Shown here piece after piece: positions 45,301 through 53,323 of a stretch of DNA of 64,000 bases. The translations under genes and the position numbers were made by a program. Source of the DNA: NCEH01 sp040049195 (GTDB lineage: Bacteria; Pseudomonadota; Alphaproteobacteria; Rhizobiales; Xanthobacteraceae). How positions within the stretch are numbered: the first letter of the stretch is position 1; every line of letters starts with the position of its first letter. The stretch lies in assembly GCF_040049195.1 (NCBI RefSeq), contig NZ_JBDZDL010000011.1. One strand, 5' to 3'. Below the pieces are notes generated by a model. The model saw only the letters and a program-made list of their open reading frames with translations, made no database searches and was not told where the DNA came from.

Positions 45301-45632
45301 TCTTCCTTCGGCTGGCCCACCTTGAACTGCACCTGGACCATGGCGAGGGAGTTCTGCGCCGTGCTCTCCACATGGTCGACGCCGGACATCTCGCTCATGA
45401 TGCCTTCGAGCGGCCTGACGACGAGCTGCTCCACCTCGGACGCCGACGCGCCGGGCAGGCTCACCGTGATGAGGGCCGCCGGCACGATGATCTGCGGGTT
45501 CTCTTCCCGCGGGGTCTTCAGCACCGCCACAACGCCGATCAGCGCCACCGCGATGATGAAGACGATGGTGAGCTTGGAGGTGATGAAGGTCTGGGCGAGG
45601 CGCCCGGCCATGTTGAGACGCGGCGTGCTCAT
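42309..45632 (-). CDS. RND-family efflux permease
   Basis: A 1107-residue resistance-nodulation-division permease. Landmarks: N-terminal helix TIVFIIAVALIGVVAVLKTP, porter domain ITVSLPGASASEVEQLVVRP, TM4 region ALILALGLLVDAAIVVIENI with its Asp, second-half MIAMSSVPLGIIGIFPGHWL and FSATSMVGIIALSGVVIRNS. The TM4 segment has VDAAIVV (one Asp), unlike the DD pair of AcrB, so it belongs to a distinct HAE/HME-like subgroup with unknown substrate. ATG 45632 overlaps the stop of the adaptor gene. No outer-membrane TolC gene is nearby. Confidence 0.92.
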   Translation of the reverse strand: MSTPRLNMAGRLAQTFITSKLTIVFIIAVALIGVVAVLKTPREENPQIIVPAALITVSLPGASASEVEQLVVRPLEGIMSEMSGVDHVESTAQNSLAMVQVQFKVGQPKEESLVKLYDRVLASRARLPADASTPFVRSIDADDVPIVTVTLSSLRYDDYALKRLAERMAEHLRSTDNVSVISVKGGQTREIAIELDPDRLQAFGVTLSQAYLAFGASNLSVPLAPTVRGGKVEAIKLSADFTSADDVLNQIVAIHDGRPVYVRDVATLTDGPPPELSTLSRFSFGPGDPRFGGPDAADLPAVTIAVAKKKGANAVTVANAVIDRVTQMQATFVPKDVQAVVTRDDGEKADAAVNLLLEHLLIALATVGLVLIFFLGWREALIVMVTVPLILSITLAADLLGGVTINRVTLFALILALGLLVDAAIVVIENIHRHYGAKRSRASKEKMTVEATNEIGNATNLATFAVMLVFASLFFVTDMPGEYFYPIAYNVPIAMAASVLVAYIVTPWAANRWLHRHEVQEEDAHAEAAHHGEPGWMERLYLRLIAPLQHRRGVRRIFAAAVLVLMIASMMQGAWHFVRPSGVAGPVSALGVPLGFLPKDNKNTFNVVIKTPETTPIEVTDRFAREIMALLATEPQVANTQSWIGQAGVEDFNGLFKGTAGRVGSNIAEIRVNLTDKHDRSESSIDIVRDLRPKVEALARAYPGTQVSLVEDPPGPPLRSTVLAEIYGPDSEGLRALSAGVRKAFTETYDVVDLIDTEPEDVREHRIVPDKEKAALSKVSTAQIAEALSLIYGGKVLSRAHLPDEKDPVDVRAFVPRRFEVDPTRLDRVFVDNADGRPVPLSELVTVIPAEADRPILHRDNEKVTFVGAELSASVPLYAVLDLQRRLSGITAPDGQPLRTGNLGFVQDVPDTIGGYQLLWGGEMRMTLDIYRDMGVALGGALLMVYFLLVAYYRSFLIPMIAMSSVPLGIIGIFPGHWLVGADFSATSMVGIIALSGVVIRNSLLIIDFIQDNLKHGMPLDVAVRQAGAVRLRPILLTTLAIILGSAIMVTDPVFGGLAISLIFGTVVSTALTVFVVPILYDLDARRRMPGTETETRTDTPKVEATH

Positions 45633-46705
45633 TTCGTCCCCGCGACCATGTTGACCGTCGCGCCGTCGCGCAGTGTGTCGGTGGCGCCGACGAGAACGGT
45701 CTCGCCGGCCGCGAGCCCGGCATTGACCTCCACGGCCTCGTCGATCTCCTTGCCGGTGCGCAGCCAGCGGAACCGCGCCGCGTTGCCGTCCAGCACGAAC
45801 ACCCCGTCGAGCCCGCCGCGACGCACGATGGCGGCGCGCGGCACGAGCAGCGCCGTGCGGGCGCCGAAGACGAAGTCCGCGCGCCCGAACATGCCCGGTA
45901 CCAGCGCCGGGTCGGCGGGCAGGATCACGTTGATCTCGTAGCGCCGCGTGATGTCGTCTCCGGACGGTACGATGCCGCGCACGCGGCCTTGGAAAGCCTT
46001 GCCCTTCAGCGTATCGATCCGCACTTGGACCGTGGCCTTCGGGTTGATCTCACTGAGCTTGCTCTCCGCGACGAAAGCCTTGAACAGGAGAACTTCGCGC
46101 GATTCCACCGTCAGCAAGGGTGTGCCGGCGGTCGCCATCTCGCCGGCGCGCCGCGTGACGGCTACTACTACGCCATCCACGGGGCTGGTGATGGCGGCAT
46201 AGCCTTTCTGGGCCCTGGCGGCCGCGAGCGCGGACTGTGCCTTGTCGAGGCCCGCCTGGGCGACATCCACGCGCACCTTGGCCTTGCGCAAGGTTTCAGC
46301 GGCGACGGAGCCCGTGACGGCGAGCTTGGAATATTTTTCCACGTCCTGCCTGGCGTCGTCGAGATCCTCACGGCTCGCCCGCACGCCGGCCTCGGTCTGC
46401 CGGATGGCCTCGTCGATGTCGGAGGGGTCGATGCGCACGAGGAGGTCGCCGCGCGACACCTTCTGCCCCTCGCGCACGTCGAGCTGCTGGATGAAGCCCA
46501 CCACCCGCGAGGACATCGCGATGCGCCCGTCGGAGACGACTGAGCCGGGAATGCTATAGATCACCGGGACATTGGTTTCCTCGATTGGCACGGCCGATAG
46601 GCCCGTGGGCTTTTCGGAGGAGGGCTCCGCCGCGGCCACGCCGGCCCCGGACAAGACGAACAGGAACAGGGCCGCGAGGCAGGCGGCACGGGACATCGGC
46701 GCCAT
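45629..46705 (-). CDS. Periplasmic adaptor (membrane fusion) protein of the RND pump
   Basis: A 358-residue HlyD/RND adaptor. Signal peptide ends VAAAEPS; then the biotinyl-lipoyl half GFIQQLDVREGQKVSRGDLL, a helical hairpin (RASREDLDDARQDVEKYSKL; VDVAQAGLDKAQSALAAARA), the second lipoyl half YAAITSPVDGVVVAVTRRAG and beta-barrel FGRADFVFGARTALLVPR. There is no lipobox. First gene of the efflux operon, divergent from tetR. Confidence 0.92.
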   Translation of the reverse strand: MAPMSRAACLAALFLFVLSGAGVAAAEPSSEKPTGLSAVPIEETNVPVIYSIPGSVVSDGRIAMSSRVVGFIQQLDVREGQKVSRGDLLVRIDPSDIDEAIRQTEAGVRASREDLDDARQDVEKYSKLAVTGSVAAETLRKAKVRVDVAQAGLDKAQSALAAARAQKGYAAITSPVDGVVVAVTRRAGEMATAGTPLLTVESREVLLFKAFVAESKLSEINPKATVQVRIDTLKGKAFQGRVRGIVPSGDDITRRYEINVILPADPALVPGMFGRADFVFGARTALLVPRAAIVRRGGLDGVFVLDGNAARFRWLRTGKEIDEAVEVNAGLAAGETVLVGATDTLRDGATVNMVAGTK

Positions 46706-46919
46706 GTCACTCGTCCCCCGGCCTGCTGGAGGAGCCGACTTTCCTGTCGGCGCGATGCTGCTCAGCCTGGGGGTGGACGTCCCAGAGGGCAGAGCACTGC
46801 GCCCTAAACACGGACGGCGTGGCGAAGCTCAGGGGTGACATGACTGATCCTTTTGAATCACCAACCGTGTTTTCGATCGGGAGTGGGCCGGCCATGATCG
46901 CACGTTCGGCGTCTTGATA

Positions 46920-46937
46920 AGTTCATTCGAATGAACT
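46920..46937. promoter_or_regulatory. 18-bp perfect palindrome, TetR operator
   Basis: AGTTCATTCGAATGAACT is a perfect 18-bp palindrome 24 bases before the TetR start, directly after a TTGATA -35-like box at 46914. TetR-family regulators usually bind palindromes of this length in the gap between themselves and a divergent pump, which is exactly the arrangement here. Confidence 0.8.
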
Positions 46938-46960
46938 AATTGTTGGACGAGGAAAATGCA

Positions 46961-47632
46961 ATGGCAACAGAAACCACATCGCAGAGTGGTCACGACGCCC
47001 GGAGCGCAAAAACCCGTGAGCATCTCATCGAGGCGGCGATCGAGGTCGTCGGCGCCGTGGGTTATGAGGGGGCGAGCACACGCGCCCTGGCAAAGGCCGC
47101 GAACGCGAACCTGTCGGCCATCCCGTATCATTTCGGCAGCAAGAAAGAGCTGTATCTCGCGGCGGCGCAGATGATCGCCGACTATGCGCGGGGTCGCTTC
47201 GCGGAAGTCACCGCCTTGCTGGATGAACCTGCGGACGCCGATCCGGCCAGCCGCTTCGAAAAGGCGCTCATCCACCTGCTGCACATCGTTCTCGATGATG
47301 CCGAGCCGCACTCCTGGACGTCGTTCCTGGGGCGCTGCACCTACGACAACGACGATGCCTTCGCCCTCATCCACGATCAGGCCATAGCGCCGCTGCTCGA
47401 CCGCCTCATCCGCTCCGCAAGCGTAATCTCCGGACAAAAGCCCGGTGAAGCGACCTTGCGGCTGCGCATCAGCGCCATCGTCACCGCCATCATCGGCTTC
47501 CGCTTCCTGCGCGGCATCATGCTGCGCGGCATGGACGGGGAGAGCATCCAGGCCGGCTATGTCAGGCAGATGGAGGACATGGTCCGCGATCTGTGCCGCA
47601 GCGATTTTCTCCGCGCGTCGCAGCCACGGTGA
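46961..47632 (+). CDS. TetR-family repressor of the efflux operon
   Basis: A 223-residue TetR-type regulator. The N-terminal helix-turn-helix is ASTRALAKAANANLSAIPYH followed by FGSKKELYLAAA; the ligand domain resembles the CerR-type (DUF1956) group, including SFLGRCTYDNDDAFALIHD. ATG 46961 follows GAGGAAAA; a TTG at 46940 is inside the operator. It should repress itself and the divergent adaptor-permease genes. Confidence 0.9.
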   Translation: MATETTSQSGHDARSAKTREHLIEAAIEVVGAVGYEGASTRALAKAANANLSAIPYHFGSKKELYLAAAQMIADYARGRFAEVTALLDEPADADPASRFEKALIHLLHIVLDDAEPHSWTSFLGRCTYDNDDAFALIHDQAIAPLLDRLIRSASVISGQKPGEATLRLRISAIVTAIIGFRFLRGIMLRGMDGESIQAGYVRQMEDMVRDLCRSDFLRASQPR

Positions 47633-47698
47633 TCCCCGGCTGCGGCCGCCTTTTCAGGCCCCGTCATCTTAGCTTCAGCACCCGAAAGGACAGACGTC

Positions 47699-48307
47699 AT
47701 GAGTGACCAATCCTACCCGCACGAGACCATCGTCTGGGTCAAGCAACGCCTCGACGAGCTCGATGCCATCATTGGCGAGGTGGAAAAATCCTCGGCCGAA
47801 CTGGAGGGCAAGGTCCGGGCCGAGGCCGAGCAGGCTCTCGTCAAACTCAAGGAGTCCCGCCTCACCATCGGCAGGCAGTACGACCGGCTGCTCGCCGAGG
47901 CCGACGACGTGAAGCAGGGCGCCAAGGAGTTGCAGGACGCCCTCGACGACGAATGGGTCGAGGTGGAAACTTCCCTCCAGTCCTTCCTCGCGGCCGCCGC
48001 GGGCGAAGCGGGCGCGGTGCGTCGGCTCGTGGTCGCTCGAGCCGATGCGCAGCGCCAGTCGTGGGAAGCCTCGCTCCAGGCGTTCCGCGACCAGGCCACC
48101 GAGACGGTGGAAAAGGCCCGGCAGGACCTTGATGCCGCAATCCGGCGCCTGTCCGACGAGGCAGACAAGTTCCAGGCGAAGATCGGAGAAGCGAAGGACG
48201 CCGGTGACGAGTCGTGGGCGGCTGTGAAGACCGGCCTCGCTGAGGCCAAGGAGGTCCACGATCGCACGATCGAAAAGATCAAGGGCGCATTCGCCAAGCT
48301 GTTCTGA
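47699..48307 (+). CDS. Coiled-coil protein of unknown function
   Basis: A 202-residue, highly charged and almost wholly helical protein with heptad-like repeats (VKQRLDELDAIIGEVEKSSA; VEKARQDLDAAIRRLSDEAD). No signal peptide, no cysteine, ends AKLF. ATG 47699 with AAAGGA upstream. It is followed by a second, exported coiled-coil gene; the two resemble each other in style, and together may form a stress or envelope module downstream of tetR. I do not recognise a family. Confidence 0.7.
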   Translation: MSDQSYPHETIVWVKQRLDELDAIIGEVEKSSAELEGKVRAEAEQALVKLKESRLTIGRQYDRLLAEADDVKQGAKELQDALDDEWVEVETSLQSFLAAAAGEAGAVRRLVVARADAQRQSWEASLQAFRDQATETVEKARQDLDAAIRRLSDEADKFQAKIGEAKDAGDESWAAVKTGLAEAKEVHDRTIEKIKGAFAKLF

Positions 48308-48359
48308 GCTTTGTGGCGCTCGGGTCCATCGGCCTCTTGAAGCCCCAGTGGAGATGAAA

Positions 48360-49089
48360 ATGAAGACTATGCGCTCAAACATTTTCGGGCTCGCGATCCT
48401 GATTCCCGCCCTGGCGATCGCCGGCCCCAGCGCGTTCGCCCAGGGTGCTGCGACGCCCTCTCCGGCGCAGGGGGCCGGCCAGACCTCCGTCCCCCGCCAG
48501 GCCATCCAGTGGACGCAGGACAGCCTTGCGGAAGCCGACGCGACCATCGCTGCGCTTGGAGCGCAGCGCCGCAACGCTCACGGGTGAGGCACGCGCCAAG
48601 GCGGATGGCGCGATCAAGACGCTGCGTGAGCAGCGCGATGCCTATCGGGCGCAGGCCGACGCGGCGATAGCCAATGCGAAATCTTGGACCGAAGCGCAGG
48701 TGAGTGCGGCTCAGGTCGGGCTCGATGCGAGTTGGGCGGCATTCCAATCGGCACGCGATTCCTATCTGGACGCAGCCAAGGCGGACCTCGCGACGCGCCG
48801 GGCTGTGCTCCAGGCGGAATTGGAGGCTCGGCGGACAGTCTGGCTGCAATCCATCGAGGATCTGCGCACACGGGCAGATAAGGTCTCGGACGACCAACGC
48901 GCGGCCATCAAGGCGCGCATTGCCGCGCTGAAGGCGCAGGTCGATGACGCTCAGGCCAGGCTCGCGCGACTCGAAGAAGCCTCGAGTACAGCCTGGAAGG
49001 CTGTACAGAAGAGCTACGCCGATGCCAGGGCTCTCTTTTACGAGACCTATCGTTCGATTCGAAAGGCGATCGACGACGCGTCAAAGTAG
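48360..49089 (+). pseudogene. Exported coiled-coil protein with a frameshift
   Basis: The 5' part encodes a signal peptide (MKTMRSNIFGLAILIPALAI ending SAFAQ) and AIQWTQDSLAEADATIAAL. The sequence then continues in the next frame as ERSAATLTGEARAKADGAIK and long charged helices (SAKADLATRR-like, VDDAQARLARLEEASSTAWK) to a stop at 49089. The join is at CTTGG (48555-48559), where one extra T would explain the shift. Restored, it would be about 240 residues. It may be a real mutation or a sequencing error. Confidence 0.7.
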
Positions 49090-49157
49090 AAATGTGTGTT
49101 TCGGCGTCGACGATTGGGTCTGACGCAATTGTTGTGGAGAAGATCTAAGAGGCGGAT

Positions 49158-49650
49158 TCAAAAGTTCACGCGGGTTTGCAATGTCTTGCGATGCGGCGTG
49201 AGCATGCGGATGCTGGCGATGTGAGCGAAAGCGGTCGCGCTTTCGATGGATTTCTCCCAGTCCTTTGCGAGGCGGCGGCAGCGTCCGAGCCATGCGAATG
49301 TCCGCTCGACCACCCAGCAGCGAGGCAGGACGACGAAGCCCTTGGCCGTGTCGGAGCGCTTGACGATCTCGATGGTCCAGCGGCCGTGGCCGCGCATGGC
49401 GTCCTTGAGTTTGTCGCCCGCATAGCCGCCGTCGGCGAAGACGTGGCGCAGCCATGGATGGCGGAACCGGATCGCCCTGAGCAGGTCGGGAGCGCCGTCT
49501 CGATCCTGAATATCGGCCCGGTGGACCCGCACGAAGATCAGGAAGCCGAGCGTGTCGGTGATGATGTGGCGCTTGCGCCCTTTGATCTTCTTGCCCGCGT
49601 CATATCCGCAAACCCCGCCGCTTTCGGTGGTCGTGACGCTCTGTTGGTGT
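49158..49650 (-). pseudogene. IS5-family transposase, C-terminal fragment
   Basis: About 163 codons reading SVTTTESGGVCGYDAGKKIK, GRKRHIITDTLGFLIFVRVH, the Asp motif VFADGGYAGDKLKD and the Glu motif CWVVERTFAWLGRCRRLAKD. The N-terminal third and first Asp are missing; beyond about 49650 the sequence becomes the left end of an IS110-type element. It belongs to a different IS5 subgroup from the fragment at 40640. Confidence 0.8.
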
Positions 49651-49719
49651 GGACGGCCCCCAGCACGGCATCGATGTGCCAGAGTGAGGTCGTTAGATCT
49701 CAAGCGAAGGAGACCGTCC

Positions 49720-50292
49720 GTGGAACAGATTATTCGAATCGGAATGGACACGTCAAAGCACGTCTTTCAGTTGCATGGGGTGAACGCGGCGGAGCAGCCG
49801 GTTTTGCGCACGAAGCTGCGGCGCAGGGAGATGGTGGCGTTCTTCCAGAAGCTGCCGCCGATGGTGGTCGGGATCGAATCTTGCGGTGGATCGCACCATT
49901 GGGCGAGATTGCTGCAGTCGTTCGGCCACGAGGTGAAGCTGATCCCGCCGCAGTACGTCAAACCCTACGTCAAGCGCGGCAAGAACGACGCCGCCGATGC
50001 CGAAGCCTTGAGCGAGGCGATGAGCCGGCCGACGATGCGCGTTGTGCCGGTCAAGAGCGCGGAACAACAGGCGGCCCTCATGCTGGTGGGCATGCGCGAC
50101 CGACTGATCCGCAACCGAACGCAACTCGCCAACGCGATCCGCGGCTATGCCGCCGAGTTTGGACTGACCGCCGCCAAGGGAATGGGCAAGATTGAGCCAT
50201 TGCTCGAGCGCATCGCGGCTGATGCGACGCTACCGGACCTGGCGCGGGAGCTGTTCGCGCGAGCCGCGCCACGCCCCCGGCCGCAGTCGTGA
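49720..50292 (+). pseudogene. IS110-family transposase, N-terminal fragment
   Basis: GTG 49720 has GGAG 9 bases upstream. The frame gives the DEDD RuvC-like domain: RIGMDTSKHVFQLHGV, VVGIESCGGSHHWARLL, PPQYVKPYVKRGKNDAADAE, and continues to LPDLARELFA at about 50260. IS110 transposases are about 340-400 residues; here the transposase_20 C-terminal half with the catalytic Ser is lost, and the last 10 residues are unrelated. Confidence 0.82.
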
Positions 50293-50430
50293 CAGGGTGA
50301 CGGAAGACGACGCTGGCCAGCCCGATGATGACGGCGAGGCAGATCAGCGCCTCCGCCGCCCGCTCTCTGGCTGGCTGGCTGGCTGGCTGGCCGGATTTCC
50401 TCTACTCTGACGGTGTCATCCACTTCATCC
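50263..50430 (-). other. Possible membrane-protein remnant and CTGG tandem repeat
   Basis: Six CTGG units occupy 50367-50390. On the minus strand, after the SDR gene, one frame reads ALICLAVIIGLASVVFRHPV before running into the IS110 fragment; it looks like one membrane helix of a gene cut by the IS, but has no start. Evidence is weak. Confidence 0.3.
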
Positions 50431-51354
50431 TCAGATTGGGTCCCACGCGAAGACGTCGCCGGAGCGCTCCATGGGCGCGAAGCTGGCCTTGAAAGCGGGC
50501 AAGGCGCGCTCGGCGACCAGAGTGGGCGTCCAGCCCTTGTCGTGATGGACGCTCCGGATAGGGCGCATGGGATTGAACAAGAACAATTCATTGAGGCGCG
50601 CCGCGAACACTTGGCCAGTCACGCCTTCCGACGCTGCGGAGGCGAGGAAAACCACCAGCGGCGCATTGCTCTCCGGGGTCATGCGCTTCATGCGCTCGAC
50701 GCGGGCCTGCTCCTCCGGCGTATCGGAGGGGATGGAGCTGGTCATGCGGCTCCAAGCGAAGGGCGCCACGCAGTTCGAGCGCACGCCAAAACGGGCCATG
50801 TCGAGGGCGATGGACTTCGACAGGCCCACAATACCCAGCTTGGCGGCGGAATAATTGGCCTGGCCGAAATTGCCGATGAGGCCAGAGGTGCTCGTCATGT
50901 GCACGAGGGCGCCGCGCCCCTGGGCGCGGAACGGCTCGGCAGCGGCGCGGCTCATGTAGAAGGTACCGTTCAGGTGGACATTGATGACCGCCTCCCAGTC
51001 GGATGGCTCCATCTTGTGGAAGATGACGTCGCGCAGGATGCCAGCGTTGTTCACCAGTACATCCACCTGGCCGAAATGGTCCAGTGCCATCTCGATGGTG
51101 CGCTTGGCCGCAGCCCATTCGGAGACGCTTTCAGCGGAAATTACCGCCTCCCCGCCGAGGGCCTCGATCATGGCCTTGGTCTCTTCGGCGGGGGCGGAGG
51201 AACGCTCGCCCGCGCCGCCCAGGGACACGCCGATATCGTTGATGACCACCTTCGCGCCCGCTTTGGCGAATTCGAGCGCAATGCCGCGGCCGATGCCGCC
51301 ACCCGCACCGGTGACCACGGCAACCCTGCCTTCAAGCCCCAGATCTACGGTCAT
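50431..51354 (-). CDS. SDR dehydrogenase, (3R)-hydroxyacyl-CoA dehydrogenase-like
   Basis: A 307-residue short-chain dehydrogenase. NAD(P) motif TGAGGGIGRG at about 15-24, NNAG in VDVLVNNAGIL, catalytic Ser in TSTSGLIGNFG and YSAAK (Tyr/Lys). An Asp/Asn-rich insertion VVINDIGVSLGGAGERSS resembles the dehydrogenase domain of peroxisomal-type multifunctional enzyme 2, fitting oxidation of a 3-hydroxyacyl-CoA. GGGAGGTG sits 7 bases before ATG 51354. Last gene of the catabolic operon. Confidence 0.85.
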   Translation of the reverse strand: MTVDLGLEGRVAVVTGAGGGIGRGIALEFAKAGAKVVINDIGVSLGGAGERSSAPAEETKAMIEALGGEAVISAESVSEWAAAKRTIEMALDHFGQVDVLVNNAGILRDVIFHKMEPSDWEAVINVHLNGTFYMSRAAAEPFRAQGRGALVHMTSTSGLIGNFGQANYSAAKLGIVGLSKSIALDMARFGVRSNCVAPFAWSRMTSSIPSDTPEEQARVERMKRMTPESNAPLVVFLASAASEGVTGQVFAARLNELFLFNPMRPIRSVHHDKGWTPTLVAERALPAFKASFAPMERSGDVFAWDPI

Positions 51355-51381
51355 ACCCATCACCTCCCTGAATGCGTTGAA

Positions 51382-52557
51382 TTATTTTCCGAGGCCCAGC
51401 ACCTGCTTGGCGACGATGTTGCGCTGGATCTCGGACGAGCCGCCATAGATCGTGCAGGGACGCGCCTGAAGGAACACGCTGCCCGGATAGAGCATCGGCT
51501 CGCCCGGCAGGCCGCCGGCCAGCGTGCCGAGCTCGCCGGCCAGCTCCAGGATGCGGTCGGAGATCTTCTGATAGAGCGCCGTCTGATTGATCTTCAGCAT
51601 CGACACGTCAGGCCCGAGGGCGATGCCGCGGCGCACCTGATCGGCAAAGGTGGCGTAGAAGGACTTGTGGTCCTCCAATTCCATCTTGAGGGCGGTGATC
51701 ATGGGCGCGCAGTCCTCGTTTTTGCCCATATGGGCGGCGAGTCGCTCCAGATGGTCGAGCGCGCCTTCGGACTGCTTGGGCGAGCCGAGGAACAATCGCT
51801 CGAAGCCGAGCAGGTTCTTGGCCATCGTCCAGCCGGCATTCACGGCGCCGACGATGGCGTCGGCGGGAATGCGCACATTGTCGAAGAAGACCTCGGCAAA
51901 CTCATCGTGCAGGTCGATATTGACGATGGGCCGCACGGTCAGCCCGGGCGTGTCCATGGGCACGAGGAAGAAGCTGATGCCACTCTGCTTGGACGCCTCA
52001 GGGTCGGTGCGGGCGAGCACGAAGATCCAGTTGGCGTCGGTGCCGAGCGTCGTCCAGGTCTTCTGGCCGTTCAACACCCATTCGTCGCCGTCGCGCACTG
52101 CGATGGTGCGCAGCGATGCAAGGTCGGAGCCGGCATTGGGCTCGCTATAGCCCTGGCACCAGATGATCTCGCCGGAGAGGATGCGCGGCAAATGATAGGC
52201 ACGCTGGGCATCGCTGCCATGGGCAATCAGGAGCGGGCCGACCATGGTGATGCCACTGTCCGGCAGGCGGGCGCAGCCATAGCGCTCCATCTCCTCGATC
52301 ATGATGAGGAGCTTCGCGGGCGAAAGGCCCATGCCGCCGAATTCGCGCGGCCAGCCGGGGCACAGCCAGCCTTGCGTGGAGAGGCGCTCGTACCAGGGCA
52401 TCGCCTGCGCCGCATGCAGGCGCTTGGTGGGGCTGCGCAGCTCCGGCGGATAGTTGGTTGCGATCCAGCTTCGCACGACCATCCGGAATTCGGCGTCGCC
52501 GAGCGGGTTGAGGTCGGCATGGGGGGCGGGAGGTGCTGCGTGAGCGGCATCGGTCAT
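51382..52557 (-). CDS. Acyl-CoA dehydrogenase (catalytic-type subunit)
   Basis: A 391-residue FAD acyl-CoA dehydrogenase: WPREFGGMGLSPAKLLIMIE, CQGYSEPNAGSDLASLRTIA, NGQKTWTTLGTDANWIFVLA and the C-terminal YGGSSEIQRNIVAKQVLGLG. It removes hydrogens at C2-C3 of an acyl-CoA. A second, shorter member is encoded two genes upstream; such pairs can form mixed tetramers in steroid and terpenoid catabolism. ATG 52557 follows the hydratase stop by one base. Confidence 0.88.
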   Translation of the reverse strand: MTDAAHAAPPAPHADLNPLGDAEFRMVVRSWIATNYPPELRSPTKRLHAAQAMPWYERLSTQGWLCPGWPREFGGMGLSPAKLLIMIEEMERYGCARLPDSGITMVGPLLIAHGSDAQRAYHLPRILSGEIIWCQGYSEPNAGSDLASLRTIAVRDGDEWVLNGQKTWTTLGTDANWIFVLARTDPEASKQSGISFFLVPMDTPGLTVRPIVNIDLHDEFAEVFFDNVRIPADAIVGAVNAGWTMAKNLLGFERLFLGSPKQSEGALDHLERLAAHMGKNEDCAPMITALKMELEDHKSFYATFADQVRRGIALGPDVSMLKINQTALYQKISDRILELAGELGTLAGGLPGEPMLYPGSVFLQARPCTIYGGSSEIQRNIVAKQVLGLGK

Positions 52558-52558
52558 G

Positions 52559-53323
52559 TCATTCTCCCCAGAAGATGGGCGCGCGCTTCTCGAAGAAGGC
52601 CGCGCGGCCCTCCACGGCATCGGCGCTGCGCAGGAGCGTCGGCTGGATCAGGTGTTCAAATTCGAGCGCGCGGTCCACCTCCTGAGCCAGGAAGTCCTTG
52701 ACGTAGGCCCGGGGCAGAGGCGCGGTGGACGCCGCTTCCAGGGCGATGGCCTTGGCCTTGGCGAGGGCCTCGCCTTCGCTCACGCGCACATCCACGAAGC
52801 CGAGCCTTTCGCCTTCCTTCGCGTCGATCGCCGCGGAGGTGAGGAAGATGCGCTGGGCCCGGCCCGCGCCGATGCGGGCGGGCAGGGTGGCGAGCAGCCC
52901 CATGTCGGGGATGAGCCCGATCTTGCCGAAGCTGGAGACGAAGTGGGCGGTCTCGGCCGCCACCACGCTCTCGCACGCCAAAGCGACACCGAAGCCGGCC
53001 CCCGCCGCCCAGCCTTCCACAGCCGAGACGAGGGGCTTGGGGAACCGCACCATCCGCCTGATGAGGTCCTTCACGACGGCGAAGCGGTCGCGCGCCTCGG
53101 CGATGGAGGCGATGGCCTTCTGATCGCGGATATCGCCGCCGGCGGAGAAGTTGCCCCCGGCCCCCGTCAGCACCACGGCGCGGACCGCGGGATCGCGCTC
53201 GGCGTCCGAGAGATGGCGTACCATGCGCAGGCGCACCTGATGGCCGAGGGGATTGCGCCGTTCCGGCTCATCCATGATCAAGATGAGAAGCCCGTCCTCA
53301 AGAGCTGCCGTGATCCCGCTCAT
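52559..53323 (-). CDS. Enoyl-CoA hydratase/isomerase family protein
   Basis: A 254-residue crotonase-fold enzyme: VVLTGAGGNFSAGGDIRDQK (oxyanion-hole loop), FPKPLVSAVEGWAAGAGFGV, ESVVAAETAHFVSSFGKIGL and IPDMGLLATLPARIG. One of the usual catalytic Glu positions appears as Asp (IPDMG), so hydratase, isomerase or hydrolase activity cannot be settled. It overlaps the next acyl-CoA dehydrogenase gene by 4 bases (ATGA). Confidence 0.88.
   Translation of the reverse strand: MSGITAALEDGLLILIMDEPERRNPLGHQVRLRMVRHLSDAERDPAVRAVVLTGAGGNFSAGGDIRDQKAIASIAEARDRFAVVKDLIRRMVRFPKPLVSAVEGWAAGAGFGVALACESVVAAETAHFVSSFGKIGLIPDMGLLATLPARIGAGRAQRIFLTSAAIDAKEGERLGFVDVRVSEGEALAKAKAIALEAASTAPLPRAYVKDFLAQEVDRALEFEHLIQPTLLRSADAVEGRAAFFEKRAPIFWGE

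Noticed and set aside
50367..50390. Six CTGG tandem units as a phase-variation tract
   Set aside because: Not inside or just before an intact gene; nothing to switch.
50413..52701. 762-codon plus-strand frame across the SDR and acyl-CoA dehydrogenase genes
   Set aside because: Antisense shadow with no family features and no ribosome site.
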